From assembly GCF_042646425.1 (NCBI RefSeq), contig NZ_JBHRTR010000029.1:62001-126000 (forward strand): a stretch of 64,000 nt of DNA, read 5' to 3'. The notes beneath the pieces were generated by a model. It was not told where the DNA came from and searched no databases. It saw only the letters and a list, made by a program, of their open reading frames with translations. This stretch comes from Marinibaculum pumilum. GTDB lineage: Bacteria; Pseudomonadota; Alphaproteobacteria; Ferrovibrionales; Ferrovibrionaceae. Positions 8,755 through 16,661 of the stretch are shown here, in pieces. Within the stretch, counting starts at the first letter, position 1, and every line of letters begins with the position of its first letter. Made by a program: the position numbers and the translations under genes.

Positions 8755-9034
8755 GCGCAGGGCGCAACCCGCGCCCCGGCCTGCAACTGCCAGGATTCGT
8801 TCGGTTGAAGCCAAGTCGGCCGGGAAAATTGCCGCCTGCGCCCCCTCGCTTCCCCTTGGGCGGCGGCTGCAACAATCGTATGCTGTATCGGTCGGATAAC
8901 GTGCCCGGCCCCACCCGCCCCGGTCGACCCCCTGGTCGCCCCCGGGCCGGCCCGTGGGCCCGTCGCAACCGGCCCGTGCCGTGGCGCATGCGCGCATGAC
9001 CGGCCGGACCGGCCATCAAGCAGAGGACCCAGTC

Positions 9035-10432
9035 ATGAACTACGCCCCGAATTCCGCGGCCGCCCGGGACATTGCCAATGTGCTGCACCCCTACACCAAC
9101 CTGCGCAAGCATGAGGAAAAGGGGCCGCTGATCATCACCAAGGGCCAGGGCGTGCATGTCTGGGACGACCAGGGCAACCGCTATATCGAGGGGATGGCCG
9201 GCCTGTGGTGCGCCTCGCTCGGCTGGAACGAGGAGGAGCTGATCGAGGCGGCCGTGAAGCAGATGCGCGAGCTGCCCTACTATCACGGCTTCACCCACAA
9301 ATCCTCGATGCCCAGCATCGACCTGGCGGAAAAGCTGAAGAGCATCGCGCCGGCCGATTTCTCGAAGGTGTTCTTCGTCAATTCCGGCTCGGAGGCCAAC
9401 GACACCCAGGTCAAGCTGGTCCGCTACTACAACAACGCCGTCGGCCGGCCGGAGAAGAAGAAGATCATCGGCCGCATCAAGGGCTATCACGGGGTCACCG
9501 TGGCGGCCGCCAGCCTCACCGGCATCCCGCTCAACCACAAGAGCTTCGACCTGCCGATCGAAGGCGTGCGCCACACCGACTGCCCGCACCACTACCGCTA
9601 TGCCGAGCCGGGCGAGAGCGAGGAGGAATTCTCCACCCGCCTGGCGAAGAACCTGGAAGAGCTGATCATCAAGGAGGGGCCGGAGACGGTCGCCGCCTTC
9701 ATCGCCGAACCGGTGATGGGCGCCGGCGGCGTGATCGTGCCGCCGGAGGGCTATTTCGAGAAGATCCAGGCGGTGCTGACGAAGTACGACGTCTGGATGA
9801 TCGCCGACGAGGTGATCACCGGCTTCATGCGGACCGGCAACATGTGGGGCAGCCAGACCTTCGGCATCCGCCCCAACACCCTGTCCTGCGCCAAGCAGCT
9901 GTCGTCGGCCTACCTGCCGATCGCCGCGGTGATGGTCGACGACCCGATCTACCAGGCGATCGCGGACGAGAGCAAAAGCATCGGCGCCTTCGGCCACGGC
10001 TATACCTATTCCGGCCATCCGGTCTCGGCCGCCGTGGCGCTACGCACCCTGCAGCTCTACGAGGAGCGCAACACCCTGGCGCATGTCCAGGCGATCTATC
10101 CGGCGTTCCAGAAGCGGCTGAAGGCCCTGGCCGACCATCCGCTGGTGGGCGAGGCGCGGGGCGTCGGCCTGGTCGGCGCGGTGGAACTGGTCGCCGACAA
10201 ACCGTCGAAGCGGGAGTTCGCAGCCACCGACGGGGTCGCCGCCCAGTGCGTGGAGTTCGCGCAAGCGCATGGCGTGATCCTGCGCGCGATCGGCGCCGGC
10301 GCGGTCACCATCTGCCCGCCGCTGATGATCGAGGAAGGGCAGATCCATGAGATCTTCGACGCGCTGGAGAAGGCGCTCGACGATACCGACGGCTGGGTGA
10401 ACAAGAAGGGCCTGCGCCAGGTCGCGGCCTGA
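9035..10432 (+). CDS. class III omega-aminotransferase
   Basis: 465-residue PLP-dependent aminotransferase of the omega-amino acid:pyruvate type. Visible are YIEGMAGLWCASLGWNEEEL (about residue 50), the PLP phosphate loop FVNSGSEANDTQ (115), YHGVTVAAASLTG (151), the PLP ring aspartate in WMIADEVITGFMRTG (D258) and the Schiff-base lysine K287 in LSCAKQLSSAYLP. Length and motif order match putrescine/taurine/beta-alanine-type and (S)-amine transaminases. A class IV aminotransferase follows 37 bases downstream, so the pair probably moves amino groups to or from one substrate set. The 280-base upstream gap contains no gene that I can see. Confidence 0.93.
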   Translation: MNYAPNSAAARDIANVLHPYTNLRKHEEKGPLIITKGQGVHVWDDQGNRYIEGMAGLWCASLGWNEEELIEAAVKQMRELPYYHGFTHKSSMPSIDLAEKLKSIAPADFSKVFFVNSGSEANDTQVKLVRYYNNAVGRPEKKKIIGRIKGYHGVTVAAASLTGIPLNHKSFDLPIEGVRHTDCPHHYRYAEPGESEEEFSTRLAKNLEELIIKEGPETVAAFIAEPVMGAGGVIVPPEGYFEKIQAVLTKYDVWMIADEVITGFMRTGNMWGSQTFGIRPNTLSCAKQLSSAYLPIAAVMVDDPIYQAIADESKSIGAFGHGYTYSGHPVSAAVALRTLQLYEERNTLAHVQAIYPAFQKRLKALADHPLVGEARGVGLVGAVELVADKPSKREFAATDGVAAQCVEFAQAHGVILRAIGAGAVTICPPLMIEEGQIHEIFDALEKALDDTDGWVNKKGLRQVAA

Positions 10433-10469
10433 TCGTAACCCAGCAACGTTCGACCGGAAGGAGGCAGCC

Positions 10470-11408
10470 ATGAGCCAGGCACAGACCCTGACCGCGGTGC
10501 AGAGCAATCCCTTCGCCAAGGGATGCGCATGGCAGGACGGGGACTATGTCCCGATCGCCGAGGCGAAAATCTCGGTGCTCGACTGGGGCTTCACCAAGTC
10601 CGACGTCACCTATGACGTGGTGCATGTCTGGGACGGCGCCTTCTTCCGGCTGGACGACCATCTGGACCGCTTCCTGCGCTCGGTCGACGCGTTGCGGATG
10701 ACCCTGCCGGTGGACCGGGCCGGGCTGGCGGCGATCCTGCACGGCTGCGTCGCCCGTTCCGGCCTGCGGGAAAGCTATGTCGCCATGGTCTGCACCCGCG
10801 GCCTGGCGAAGCCCGGCCTGCCGCGCCATCCGGCGAACTGCGAGAACCGGCTGATCGCCTATGCGATCCCCTGGGTCTGGGTGATGGACGAGGAGATGCA
10901 GGCGCGCGGCGCGCATCTGGTGATCTCCTCGGTGCCGCGGATCGCACCGGAATCGGTCGATCCGACGGTGAAGAACTACCATTGGGGCGACATGATCCGC
11001 GCCCAGTTCGAGGCGACGGACAGGGGCGCCGACAATGCCGTCCTGCTGGGCCCCGACGGCACCGTCGCGGAAGGCCCCGGCTTCAACATCTTCGCCCTGA
11101 TCGACGGCAAGATGGTCTGCCCCGACCATGGCGCGCTGGAAGGCGTGACCCGGCAGTCGGTGCTGGACCTCTGCGCGGAGATCGGCGTGCCGACGGAGGT
11201 CCGGCCGCTGCATCCCGACGAACTGCTGGAGGCGGACGAGGTGCTGACCTGCACCACCGCCGGCGGCGTGATGCCGGTCTCCCGGGTCAACGAGCGGATC
11301 TACCACAACGACCGCCCCGGCCCGGTCAGCGCGAAGCTGCGCGAACTCTACTGGAAGAAGCACAAGGAAGGCTGGCACGCCACGCCGGTCGACTACGGCG
11401 ACAATTAG
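10470..11408 (+). CDS. class IV aminotransferase resembling (R)-selective amine transaminases
   Basis: 312-residue fold-type IV PLP enzyme (branched-chain/D-amino acid aminotransferase family). The PLP lysine is K168 in DPTVKNYHWGDM; E201 in EGPGFNIF and the phosphate-binding TTAGGVMPVSR follow. The segments FTKSDVTYDVVHVWDG and FFRLDDHLDRF, and the PWVWVMDEEMQ stretch, resemble what I remember of Arthrobacter/Aspergillus-type (R)-amine transaminases rather than IlvE, although the residue before SDVTYDV is Lys where those enzymes have His. RBS is GGAAGGAGG. It may act with the class III enzyme 37 bases upstream. A D-amino acid aminotransferase remains possible. Confidence 0.85.
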   Translation: MSQAQTLTAVQSNPFAKGCAWQDGDYVPIAEAKISVLDWGFTKSDVTYDVVHVWDGAFFRLDDHLDRFLRSVDALRMTLPVDRAGLAAILHGCVARSGLRESYVAMVCTRGLAKPGLPRHPANCENRLIAYAIPWVWVMDEEMQARGAHLVISSVPRIAPESVDPTVKNYHWGDMIRAQFEATDRGADNAVLLGPDGTVAEGPGFNIFALIDGKMVCPDHGALEGVTRQSVLDLCAEIGVPTEVRPLHPDELLEADEVLTCTTAGGVMPVSRVNERIYHNDRPGPVSAKLRELYWKKHKEGWHATPVDYGDN

Positions 11409-11444
11409 GGGCGGTTCCCCCTCCAGTCGCGCCTCAACCGGTGT

Positions 11445-11757
11445 CGTCGTCCTCGGGCCCGACCCGAGGATCTTGGCAGGACGGCACGGCCGCATATATG
11501 GGGCGCTCCGCCGCCCGGTCCTCGGGTCAAGCCCTATGGGATTTCACACATCTTCTCGCCGCGGCTCCCCGCTGCCGTCGTCCTCGGGCTCGACCCGAGG
11601 ATCGTGGCAGGACGGTGATGCTGCGCAGCGCCCCTGTCTCGTCGCGCCCCTCGGGTCAAGCCCGAGGGCGACGGCACCTGGAGTGGAAAGCGGCGCCGAT
11701 TTGGCCCGCTGGCGAGATGTGTGAGTCCCGTAGGGTCAAACCCGAGGAGGACGGCAG
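11445..11757 (+). repeat. mosaic of CCTCGGG palindromic intergenic repeats
   Basis: The 373-base gap between two convergent genes holds a repeat cluster and no gene. Perfect inverted repeats occur at 11451-11469 and 11582-11600 (7-bp arms CCTCGGG/CCCGAGG) and 11648-11668 (8-bp arms). A longer module running from the palindrome into TTCACACATCTTCTCG occurs forward near 11515-11560 and in inverted orientation near 11710-11757. The same module recurs at 33396-33560. This looks like a BIME/RIME-type mosaic element family; no transposase is present. Confidence 0.75.
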
Positions 11758-11781
11758 ACTGTTTCGACTGCTTGGCCCGCC

Positions 11782-12324
11782 TCAACGACCCTGCCAGGTC
11801 GCCGTGTCCACCACCTCGCCATAGGCGAAGCCCAGGGCCGCCATGATCGCGGCATGGACCTGGGCAGCCGGCACCTTGGCGGCGCCGAATTCCACATCGG
11901 GGCAGGCGCAGGCGTCGTGGATCGTCGTGGTGCCGTAGCCCAGATCGGCGGCGGCACGAACGGTCGCATCGACGCACATCTGGCTCATCGCACCGACGAC
12001 CACCACGTCCTCGATCCCCTTCTCCTGCAGCAGGTCGTGCAGGCCGGTTTCCCGGAAGGAATTCGGGAAGTTCTTGGTGATCACGGCCTCGCCAGGTGCG
12101 GGCGCCACCAGATCGTTGATCTCCGCGCCGGTGCTGCCGGGCTCGAAGATCGGTCCGCCCGGCCGTTCGTGGCGGATGTTCACGATCAGATCCCCCTTGT
12201 CGCGGGCCGTGGCGATCACCTTCGCAGCGTTGGCTGCCGCCCCCTCGATGCCGACGAGCGGCAGCTTGCCGGCGGGGAAATACTCGTTCTGAAGATCGAC
12301 GACGAGGATCGCGCGCTTGCTCAT
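11782..12324 (-). CDS. isochorismatase-family cysteine hydrolase
   Basis: 180-residue hydrolase of the isochorismatase/nicotinamidase superfamily, which cleaves amides, carbamoyl groups or similar bonds. The catalytic triad is readable: D10 in LVVDLQNEYFP, K84 in VITKNFPNSF and the nucleophile C117 in GAMSQMCVDATVRAA. N-terminal start MSKRAIL is chosen because the reading frame upstream runs antisense through the divergent regulator gene. It diverges from a GlxA-type regulator 129 bases away, which is the likely controller. Substrate unknown; the SQMCVDA loop matches generic cysteine hydrolases rather than a specific nicotinamidase. Confidence 0.88.
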   Translation of the reverse strand: MSKRAILVVDLQNEYFPAGKLPLVGIEGAAANAAKVIATARDKGDLIVNIRHERPGGPIFEPGSTGAEINDLVAPAPGEAVITKNFPNSFRETGLHDLLQEKGIEDVVVVGAMSQMCVDATVRAAADLGYGTTTIHDACACPDVEFGAAKVPAAQVHAAIMAALGFAYGEVVDTATWQGR

Positions 12325-12453
12325 GTCCGGATGTCCTGTCTGGTGATGGGTCGTGAAGGGCGACTCTCGCCGGAACCGGCTTGCGCCGCCATTGGCGTGA
12401 CCGACATTATGCGAGGCGATACCGACACCCCTATGCCAAAGGAAGAGCCAGGG

Positions 12454-13374
12454 ATGCAGATCGGGCTGGTACGCCATCCGGGCGCGCAGCTGTCGGCCGT
12501 CCTTGGCCTGGCCGACCTGTTCGGCATCGCCAACGACGTCGCCCGGCGACGGTCCGAGGCACCGCAGCTGCTGGACGTCTGCGAATGCCCCTGCGGGCCG
12601 GATGCCGCACCGGATGGCGGCGAATGCGACGTCCTGATCCTGCCGCCCGCGCTGGGGACACCGATGGCCCCGACGGCGGCGCGCCCCCTGGCCGCCTGGC
12701 TGCTGGCCTGCCACGGCCGCGGCAGCATCCTCGCCTCGGTCTGCGCCGGCACCTTCGTCCTGGCGGAAACCGGACTGCTGGACGGCCGGGCGGCAACCAC
12801 CCACTGGGCCTATGCGGAGCTGTTCCGGGACCGCTTCCCGGCGGTCGCGCTGGACACCGACCGGCTGATCATCGACGACGGCGACATCCTCACCGCCGGC
12901 GGGCTGATGTCCTGGACCGACCTGGGCCTGAAGCTGGTGGACCGGCTGCTCGGCCCGTCGGTGATGCTGGAGACCGCGCAGATCCTGCTGCTGGACCCGC
13001 CCGGCCGGGAACAGCGCTTCTACAGCACCTTCTCGCCGCGGCTGAACCATGGCGATGCCGCCATCCTTTCGGTGCAGCACTGGCTGCAGGCGACCGGCGG
13101 CCGGGAGGCGGGGTTGTCCGACCTGGCACAGCGGGCCGGGCTGGAAGAACGGACCTTCCTGCGCCGCTTCCAGAAGGCGACGGGCCTGACCTCCACGGAC
13201 TATGCCCAGCGCCTGCGCGTCGGCCGCGCCCGCGAGCTGCTGCAGTTCGGGTCCCGGCCGGTGGAAAGCATCGCGTGGGAGGTGGGCTATCGAGACCCGG
13301 CCGCCTTCCGGAAGGTGTTCCAGCGCATCGTCGGCCTGACGCCGGGCGAGTATCGCCAGCGCTTCCGCGCGTGA
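12454..13374 (+). CDS. GlxA-type transcriptional regulator (DJ-1/PfpI plus AraC HTH)
   Basis: 306 residues. Residues 1-170 are a DJ-1/PfpI-like domain, with DVLILPPALGTPM and the nucleophile-elbow-like SILASVCAGTFVLAETGLLDGRAATTHW. Residues about 205-305 form an AraC-type double HTH, with LSDLAQRAGLEERTFLRRFQKATG and VESIAWEVGYRDPAAFRKVFQR. I chose ATG 12454, which has AGGAAGAG upstream; ATG 12433 is possible but has no ribosome site. It is divergent from the isochorismatase gene, a common pairing in which the regulator senses an amine or amide and activates the hydrolase. Control of that gene is inference. Confidence 0.9.
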   Translation: MQIGLVRHPGAQLSAVLGLADLFGIANDVARRRSEAPQLLDVCECPCGPDAAPDGGECDVLILPPALGTPMAPTAARPLAAWLLACHGRGSILASVCAGTFVLAETGLLDGRAATTHWAYAELFRDRFPAVALDTDRLIIDDGDILTAGGLMSWTDLGLKLVDRLLGPSVMLETAQILLLDPPGREQRFYSTFSPRLNHGDAAILSVQHWLQATGGREAGLSDLAQRAGLEERTFLRRFQKATGLTSTDYAQRLRVGRARELLQFGSRPVESIAWEVGYRDPAAFRKVFQRIVGLTPGEYRQRFRA

Positions 13375-13426
13375 CCGTCAGCGCGCGTTTGCGGAACGAC
13401 TACTTTTCAGCGAACTTAACGACAGG

Positions 13427-14362
13427 ATGGACAGCGATTCTGAAGCAGGAGCCCCGCGGACCGGGCCGTTCGGCACGGAGATCGAGAAATCTCCGGACGG
13501 ACTTCCCGACTGTTTCCTGATCACCTTCGTCGGCGAGATCGTCGTTTCGGCTTTTCCGATGCTCTTCGACCGGCTGCGGACCGAGATATCCGGGTCGGAA
13601 CTGAACATCATCTCCGACTATGGCGCGGCGACCCTGTTCGCCAACCATATCGATCTGCTGGCGGCCTATCGCCACTTTCACGAGAACGGCATCCGCCTGT
13701 TCCGCTCCGTCGTGATCGATGCCGACCGCGGCCGGCCGCTGTTCCAGAGCTATGCCACCGCGGTCGCACAGAGCGTCGGGCTGCAGGCCGATTTCCGGCA
13801 TGTCCGCTCCCGGGCCGAGGCGATCGAGACCATGCGTTCGATGCTGGCCGCGCCGGCCTCCGCACCGCAGCAGGTGCCCGGAAAAAGGCCGCCCGGCGCA
13901 GCGCTCGACCAGAGGGAACTGGCCCAGAGGCTGGGCCGGCGGATGGATGCGATCTCGACCTCGTCGGACGTGGAATTCGAGCCCGGCGCCATCCCGAACA
14001 GCTTCATGATCCATATGAACCGAAGCTCCACGGCGGCGGAGATCCACCGCATCTTTGTCGCCCTGCGTCCCCATATCGCCAGCGACACCCTGAGCATCGT
14101 CTGCGACGAGCGGGCCGCGGCACCGGAGGTGCCGACGCAGGCGATCGGCGGGCTCTACGAGGAACTGCGGGCGATGGGGATCCGGCGCTACAACCTGGTC
14201 GTGGTGAGCGACCTCCCCCAGCGGCATGAGATCCTCCAGAGTTCGCAGGAGGTTGCCCGCAACAAGGGAATCGATGCGCGGTTCGCGCTGGAGCATTTCG
14301 CGGACCGTGCCGTCGCGCGCCTGCGCCATCTGACCGTCGACGGGGAACCGTCCCAGACCTGA
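13427..14362 (+). CDS. hypothetical protein with internal domain duplication
   Basis: 311 residues of unrecognised family, apparently soluble. Two halves look homologous: residues about 28-140 (FLITFVGEIVVSAFPMLFDRL ... GIRLFRSVVIDADRGRPLFQSY ... GLQADFRHVRSRAEAIETM) and about 195-305 (FMIHMNRSSTAAEIHRIFVAL ... GIRRYNLVVVSDLPQRHEILQSS ... GIDARFALEHFADRAVARL). Each half has the strand/helix rhythm of an alpha/beta SpoIIAA- or STAS-like domain, joined by a low-complexity linker (APASAPQQVPGKRPPG). A start at 13427 is the best ATG, although its ribosome site is weak. It stands alone between the GlxA regulator and a convergent hydratase. No function is claimed. Confidence 0.7.
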   Translation: MDSDSEAGAPRTGPFGTEIEKSPDGLPDCFLITFVGEIVVSAFPMLFDRLRTEISGSELNIISDYGAATLFANHIDLLAAYRHFHENGIRLFRSVVIDADRGRPLFQSYATAVAQSVGLQADFRHVRSRAEAIETMRSMLAAPASAPQQVPGKRPPGAALDQRELAQRLGRRMDAISTSSDVEFEPGAIPNSFMIHMNRSSTAAEIHRIFVALRPHIASDTLSIVCDERAAAPEVPTQAIGGLYEELRAMGIRRYNLVVVSDLPQRHEILQSSQEVARNKGIDARFALEHFADRAVARLRHLTVDGEPSQT

Positions 14363-14421
14363 CGCCTCTTCTGCCAGCTCCCCGTGCCACCCCCCTTTGC
14401 CGGACCTGGGCCCGGAAACCG

Positions 14422-15195
14422 TCAGCGCCAGCCCGGCTTCCGCTTTTCCAGGAAGGCGGCGATCCCCTCGCGGAAGTTGGGATGGCCGGCCAGCGCCTCG
14501 GCCTGCGCCTTCTCCACCGCCAGGCCGTCGGCGAAGGCCATCGCCCCGCCGTCGATCAGGCAGCGGCGGATCGCGGCAAGGGCATTCGCCGGCTTGGAAG
14601 CGAGGCCAGTCGCATAGGCCTGCACCCTGTCCACCAGCGTCTCCGGCGCCACCAGTTCGTCGACCAGGCCGATCGCCAGGGCCTGTTCGGCATCGATCAG
14701 GGTACCGTCGTAGAGGATCCGGAAGGCCGCGCCGCGCCCGACCAGGCGCACCAGCCCCTGGGTGCCGCCGACGGGCGGGATGAAGGCGATATTGACCTCC
14801 GGCTGGCCGAACCTGGCATCGCTGGCCGCAAAGCGCAGGTCGGCATGCAGCACCATCTCCAGCCCGCCGCCGACCGCGGTGCCGTTGATCGCGGCGAGCA
14901 CCGGCTTGTCCGCCGCGCGCACTGCCAGCGCCAGGCGCTGCGCCATGGCGATCCAGCGACGCACGCCGTCATCGTCGGTATCGCGGAAGGTCTGGATGTC
15001 CGCCCCGGCGCTGAAATAGCGCTCCAGGGCGCTGGCGATCACGACGACACGCACCTCCGGCCGCCCCACCAGGTCGACGAAGCCGTCATGCATCTCGCCC
15101 ATCATCGCCCAGTCGACGGCATTCACCGGCGTCCGGTTGAAGCGCAGCCACCCGACGCCCTGGCGGACCTCCAGGTCGATCGATCGATAGGCCAT
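14422..15195 (-). CDS. enoyl-CoA hydratase
   Basis: 257-residue crotonase that would add water across an enoyl-CoA double bond. Both catalytic glutamates of classical hydratases are present: one in GTAVGGGLEMVLHADLRFA and one in ARFGQPEVNIAFIPPVGGTQGL. The protein ends with the family C-terminal helix NFREGIAAFLEKRKPGWR. The start at 15195 (MAYRSIDL) has GGGAGGAAG immediately upstream; a longer in-frame extension to 15255 would cross the FNR-like box. It diverges from hemN and shares the intergenic region with it. Confidence 0.92.
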   Translation of the reverse strand: MAYRSIDLEVRQGVGWLRFNRTPVNAVDWAMMGEMHDGFVDLVGRPEVRVVVIASALERYFSAGADIQTFRDTDDDGVRRWIAMAQRLALAVRAADKPVLAAINGTAVGGGLEMVLHADLRFAASDARFGQPEVNIAFIPPVGGTQGLVRLVGRGAAFRILYDGTLIDAEQALAIGLVDELVAPETLVDRVQAYATGLASKPANALAAIRRCLIDGGAMAFADGLAVEKAQAEALAGHPNFREGIAAFLEKRKPGWR

Positions 15196-15226
15196 CGGCT
15201 TCCTCCCATTGCCGTTGCGCGATGAC

Positions 15227-15240
15227 TTGATCTGCCTCAA
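15227..15240 (+). promoter_or_regulatory. FNR/FixK-type box upstream of hemN
   Basis: TTGATCTGCCTCAA fits the TTGA-N6-TCAA dyad recognised by FNR/FixK/Anr-type regulators. It is centred about 66 bases before the hemN start codon and 38 bases before the divergent hydratase start. Induction of oxygen-independent coproporphyrinogen oxidase by FNR-type activators at low oxygen is well established in other bacteria, so hemN is the likely target. Confidence 0.7.
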
Positions 15241-15299
15241 GGCCGGTCGCCGCAAGGGCTGTCATCCTGCCGTCATCGGGAATCCAGCAGGAGCAAGCC

Positions 15300-16655
15300 G
15301 TGATGCGCACCGACCTTGCGGCCCGCTATGGCGACGAGCGGCTGCCGCGCTATACCAGCTATCCGACCGCGCCGCATTTCAGCGCCGCGATCGGCTACCG
15401 CGACTATGCCGAATGGCTGGAGGAACTGGAGGAGGGGCTGACAGGCTCGCTCTACTTCCACGTGCCGTTCTGCCGGGCGATGTGCTGGTATTGCGGCTGC
15501 AACACCACGGTGGCCCGACGCGACGGGCCGGTGCTGGACTTCCTGTACCAGCTGCGCGGCGAGGTCGCGCTGATTGCCGACCGCCTGCCCCGCCGGCTCG
15601 CGGTACAGCATGTGCATTTCGGCGGCGGCACGCCGACGATCCTGCCCGCGGACGAGTTCAAGTGGTTCGTCGATCTGCTGCGCACCCGTTTCGATCTGGC
15701 GGACAAGGCCGAGATCGCCATTGAGATCGATCCCCGCAGCCTTTCAAAGGAGATGGCGGGCGTGCTGGGCGCTGCTGGCGTCACGCGCGCCAGCCTGGGC
15801 GTGCAATGCTTCGATCCTGCGGTCCAGGCCGCGATCAACCGGCGGCAGAGCGTGGCGCAGACCGTCATCGCGGCTGATCGGCTGTGGGCCGCCGGCGTGA
15901 CCGCGCTCAATGTCGACCTGCTCTACGGGCTGCCGCAACAGACCGTTGCCGCCTGCGTCGAGACGGTCCGTGCCTGCCTGCCGCTGCAACCCAGCCGTTT
16001 CTCCGTCTTCGGCTATGCCCATGTGCCGGGCTTCAAGAAACACCAGCAGAAGATCCGGAGCGCGGACCTGCCCGACGGCCCGGTCCGCCATGCCCAGGCC
16101 GAGGCGATCGCCGCGGTGCTGCAGGAGGCCGGGTATCGCCGCATCGGCATGGATCATTTCGCCCTGCCCGCCGACCCGATGGCGCGCGCCCACGAGGCCG
16201 GCCTGCTGCGGCGCAACTTCCAGGGCTATACCACCGACGATGCCGACGCCCTGCTGGGCTTCGGGCCCTCGGCGATCGGCCGCCTGCCGCAGGGCTATGT
16301 GCAGAACGACCCGGTCCGCGGCCGCTATGCCCGGCGCATCGGCGCCGGCCTGCCGGCCACCGCCCGCGGCATCCGGATCAGCCGCGAGGATCGCTGCCGC
16401 GCGGTGGTGATCGAGCGGCTGATGTGCGATTTCGAGGTCGACCTGGGTCAGGTCTGCCGGGCCCATGGCACCCGGGCCGACACCCTGCTGCGCGCGGCCG
16501 ACCGCCTGCCCGCCCTGCAGGCCGACGGCGTGGTGCGTCTGCAGGGCGACCGCATCAGCATCCCGCCGGAGGCCCGTTTCCTGGTGCGCAATGTCGCCGC
16601 GGCCTTCGACAGCCACCTGGCCGCCGCCGCCGGCCGCCACAGCCGGGCGGTGTGA
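15300..16655 (+). CDS. hemN: oxygen-independent coproporphyrinogen III oxidase
   Basis: 451-residue radical-SAM enzyme that decarboxylates coproporphyrinogen III to protoporphyrinogen IX without oxygen, in the haem pathway in the cytoplasm. The [4Fe-4S] motif C58-x3-C62-x2-C65 appears as FCRAMCWYCGC, followed by VHFGGGTPTIL (SAM binding), SLGVQCFDPAVQ, LNVDLLYGLPQQT and the HemN C-terminal domain. The YTSYPTAPHF N-terminus is diagnostic of true HemN as opposed to HemW. Start is GTG at 15300 or ATG at 15303, both after CAGGAG. An FNR-like box lies upstream. The gene ends six bases before the convergent MFS gene. Confidence 0.95.
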   Translation: MMRTDLAARYGDERLPRYTSYPTAPHFSAAIGYRDYAEWLEELEEGLTGSLYFHVPFCRAMCWYCGCNTTVARRDGPVLDFLYQLRGEVALIADRLPRRLAVQHVHFGGGTPTILPADEFKWFVDLLRTRFDLADKAEIAIEIDPRSLSKEMAGVLGAAGVTRASLGVQCFDPAVQAAINRRQSVAQTVIAADRLWAAGVTALNVDLLYGLPQQTVAACVETVRACLPLQPSRFSVFGYAHVPGFKKHQQKIRSADLPDGPVRHAQAEAIAAVLQEAGYRRIGMDHFALPADPMARAHEAGLLRRNFQGYTTDDADALLGFGPSAIGRLPQGYVQNDPVRGRYARRIGAGLPATARGIRISREDRCRAVVIERLMCDFEVDLGQVCRAHGTRADTLLRAADRLPALQADGVVRLQGDRISIPPEARFLVRNVAAAFDSHLAAAAGRHSRAV

Positions 16656-16661
16656 GCCGTA

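Noticed and set aside
8755..9034. Riboswitch or small RNA upstream of the class III aminotransferase
   Set aside because: Only GC-rich partial palindromes are visible; nothing matches a known fold by eye.
11445..11757. CRISPR array
   Set aside because: The repeats are palindromic, unevenly spaced and in both orientations, without regular spacers; there are no cas genes.
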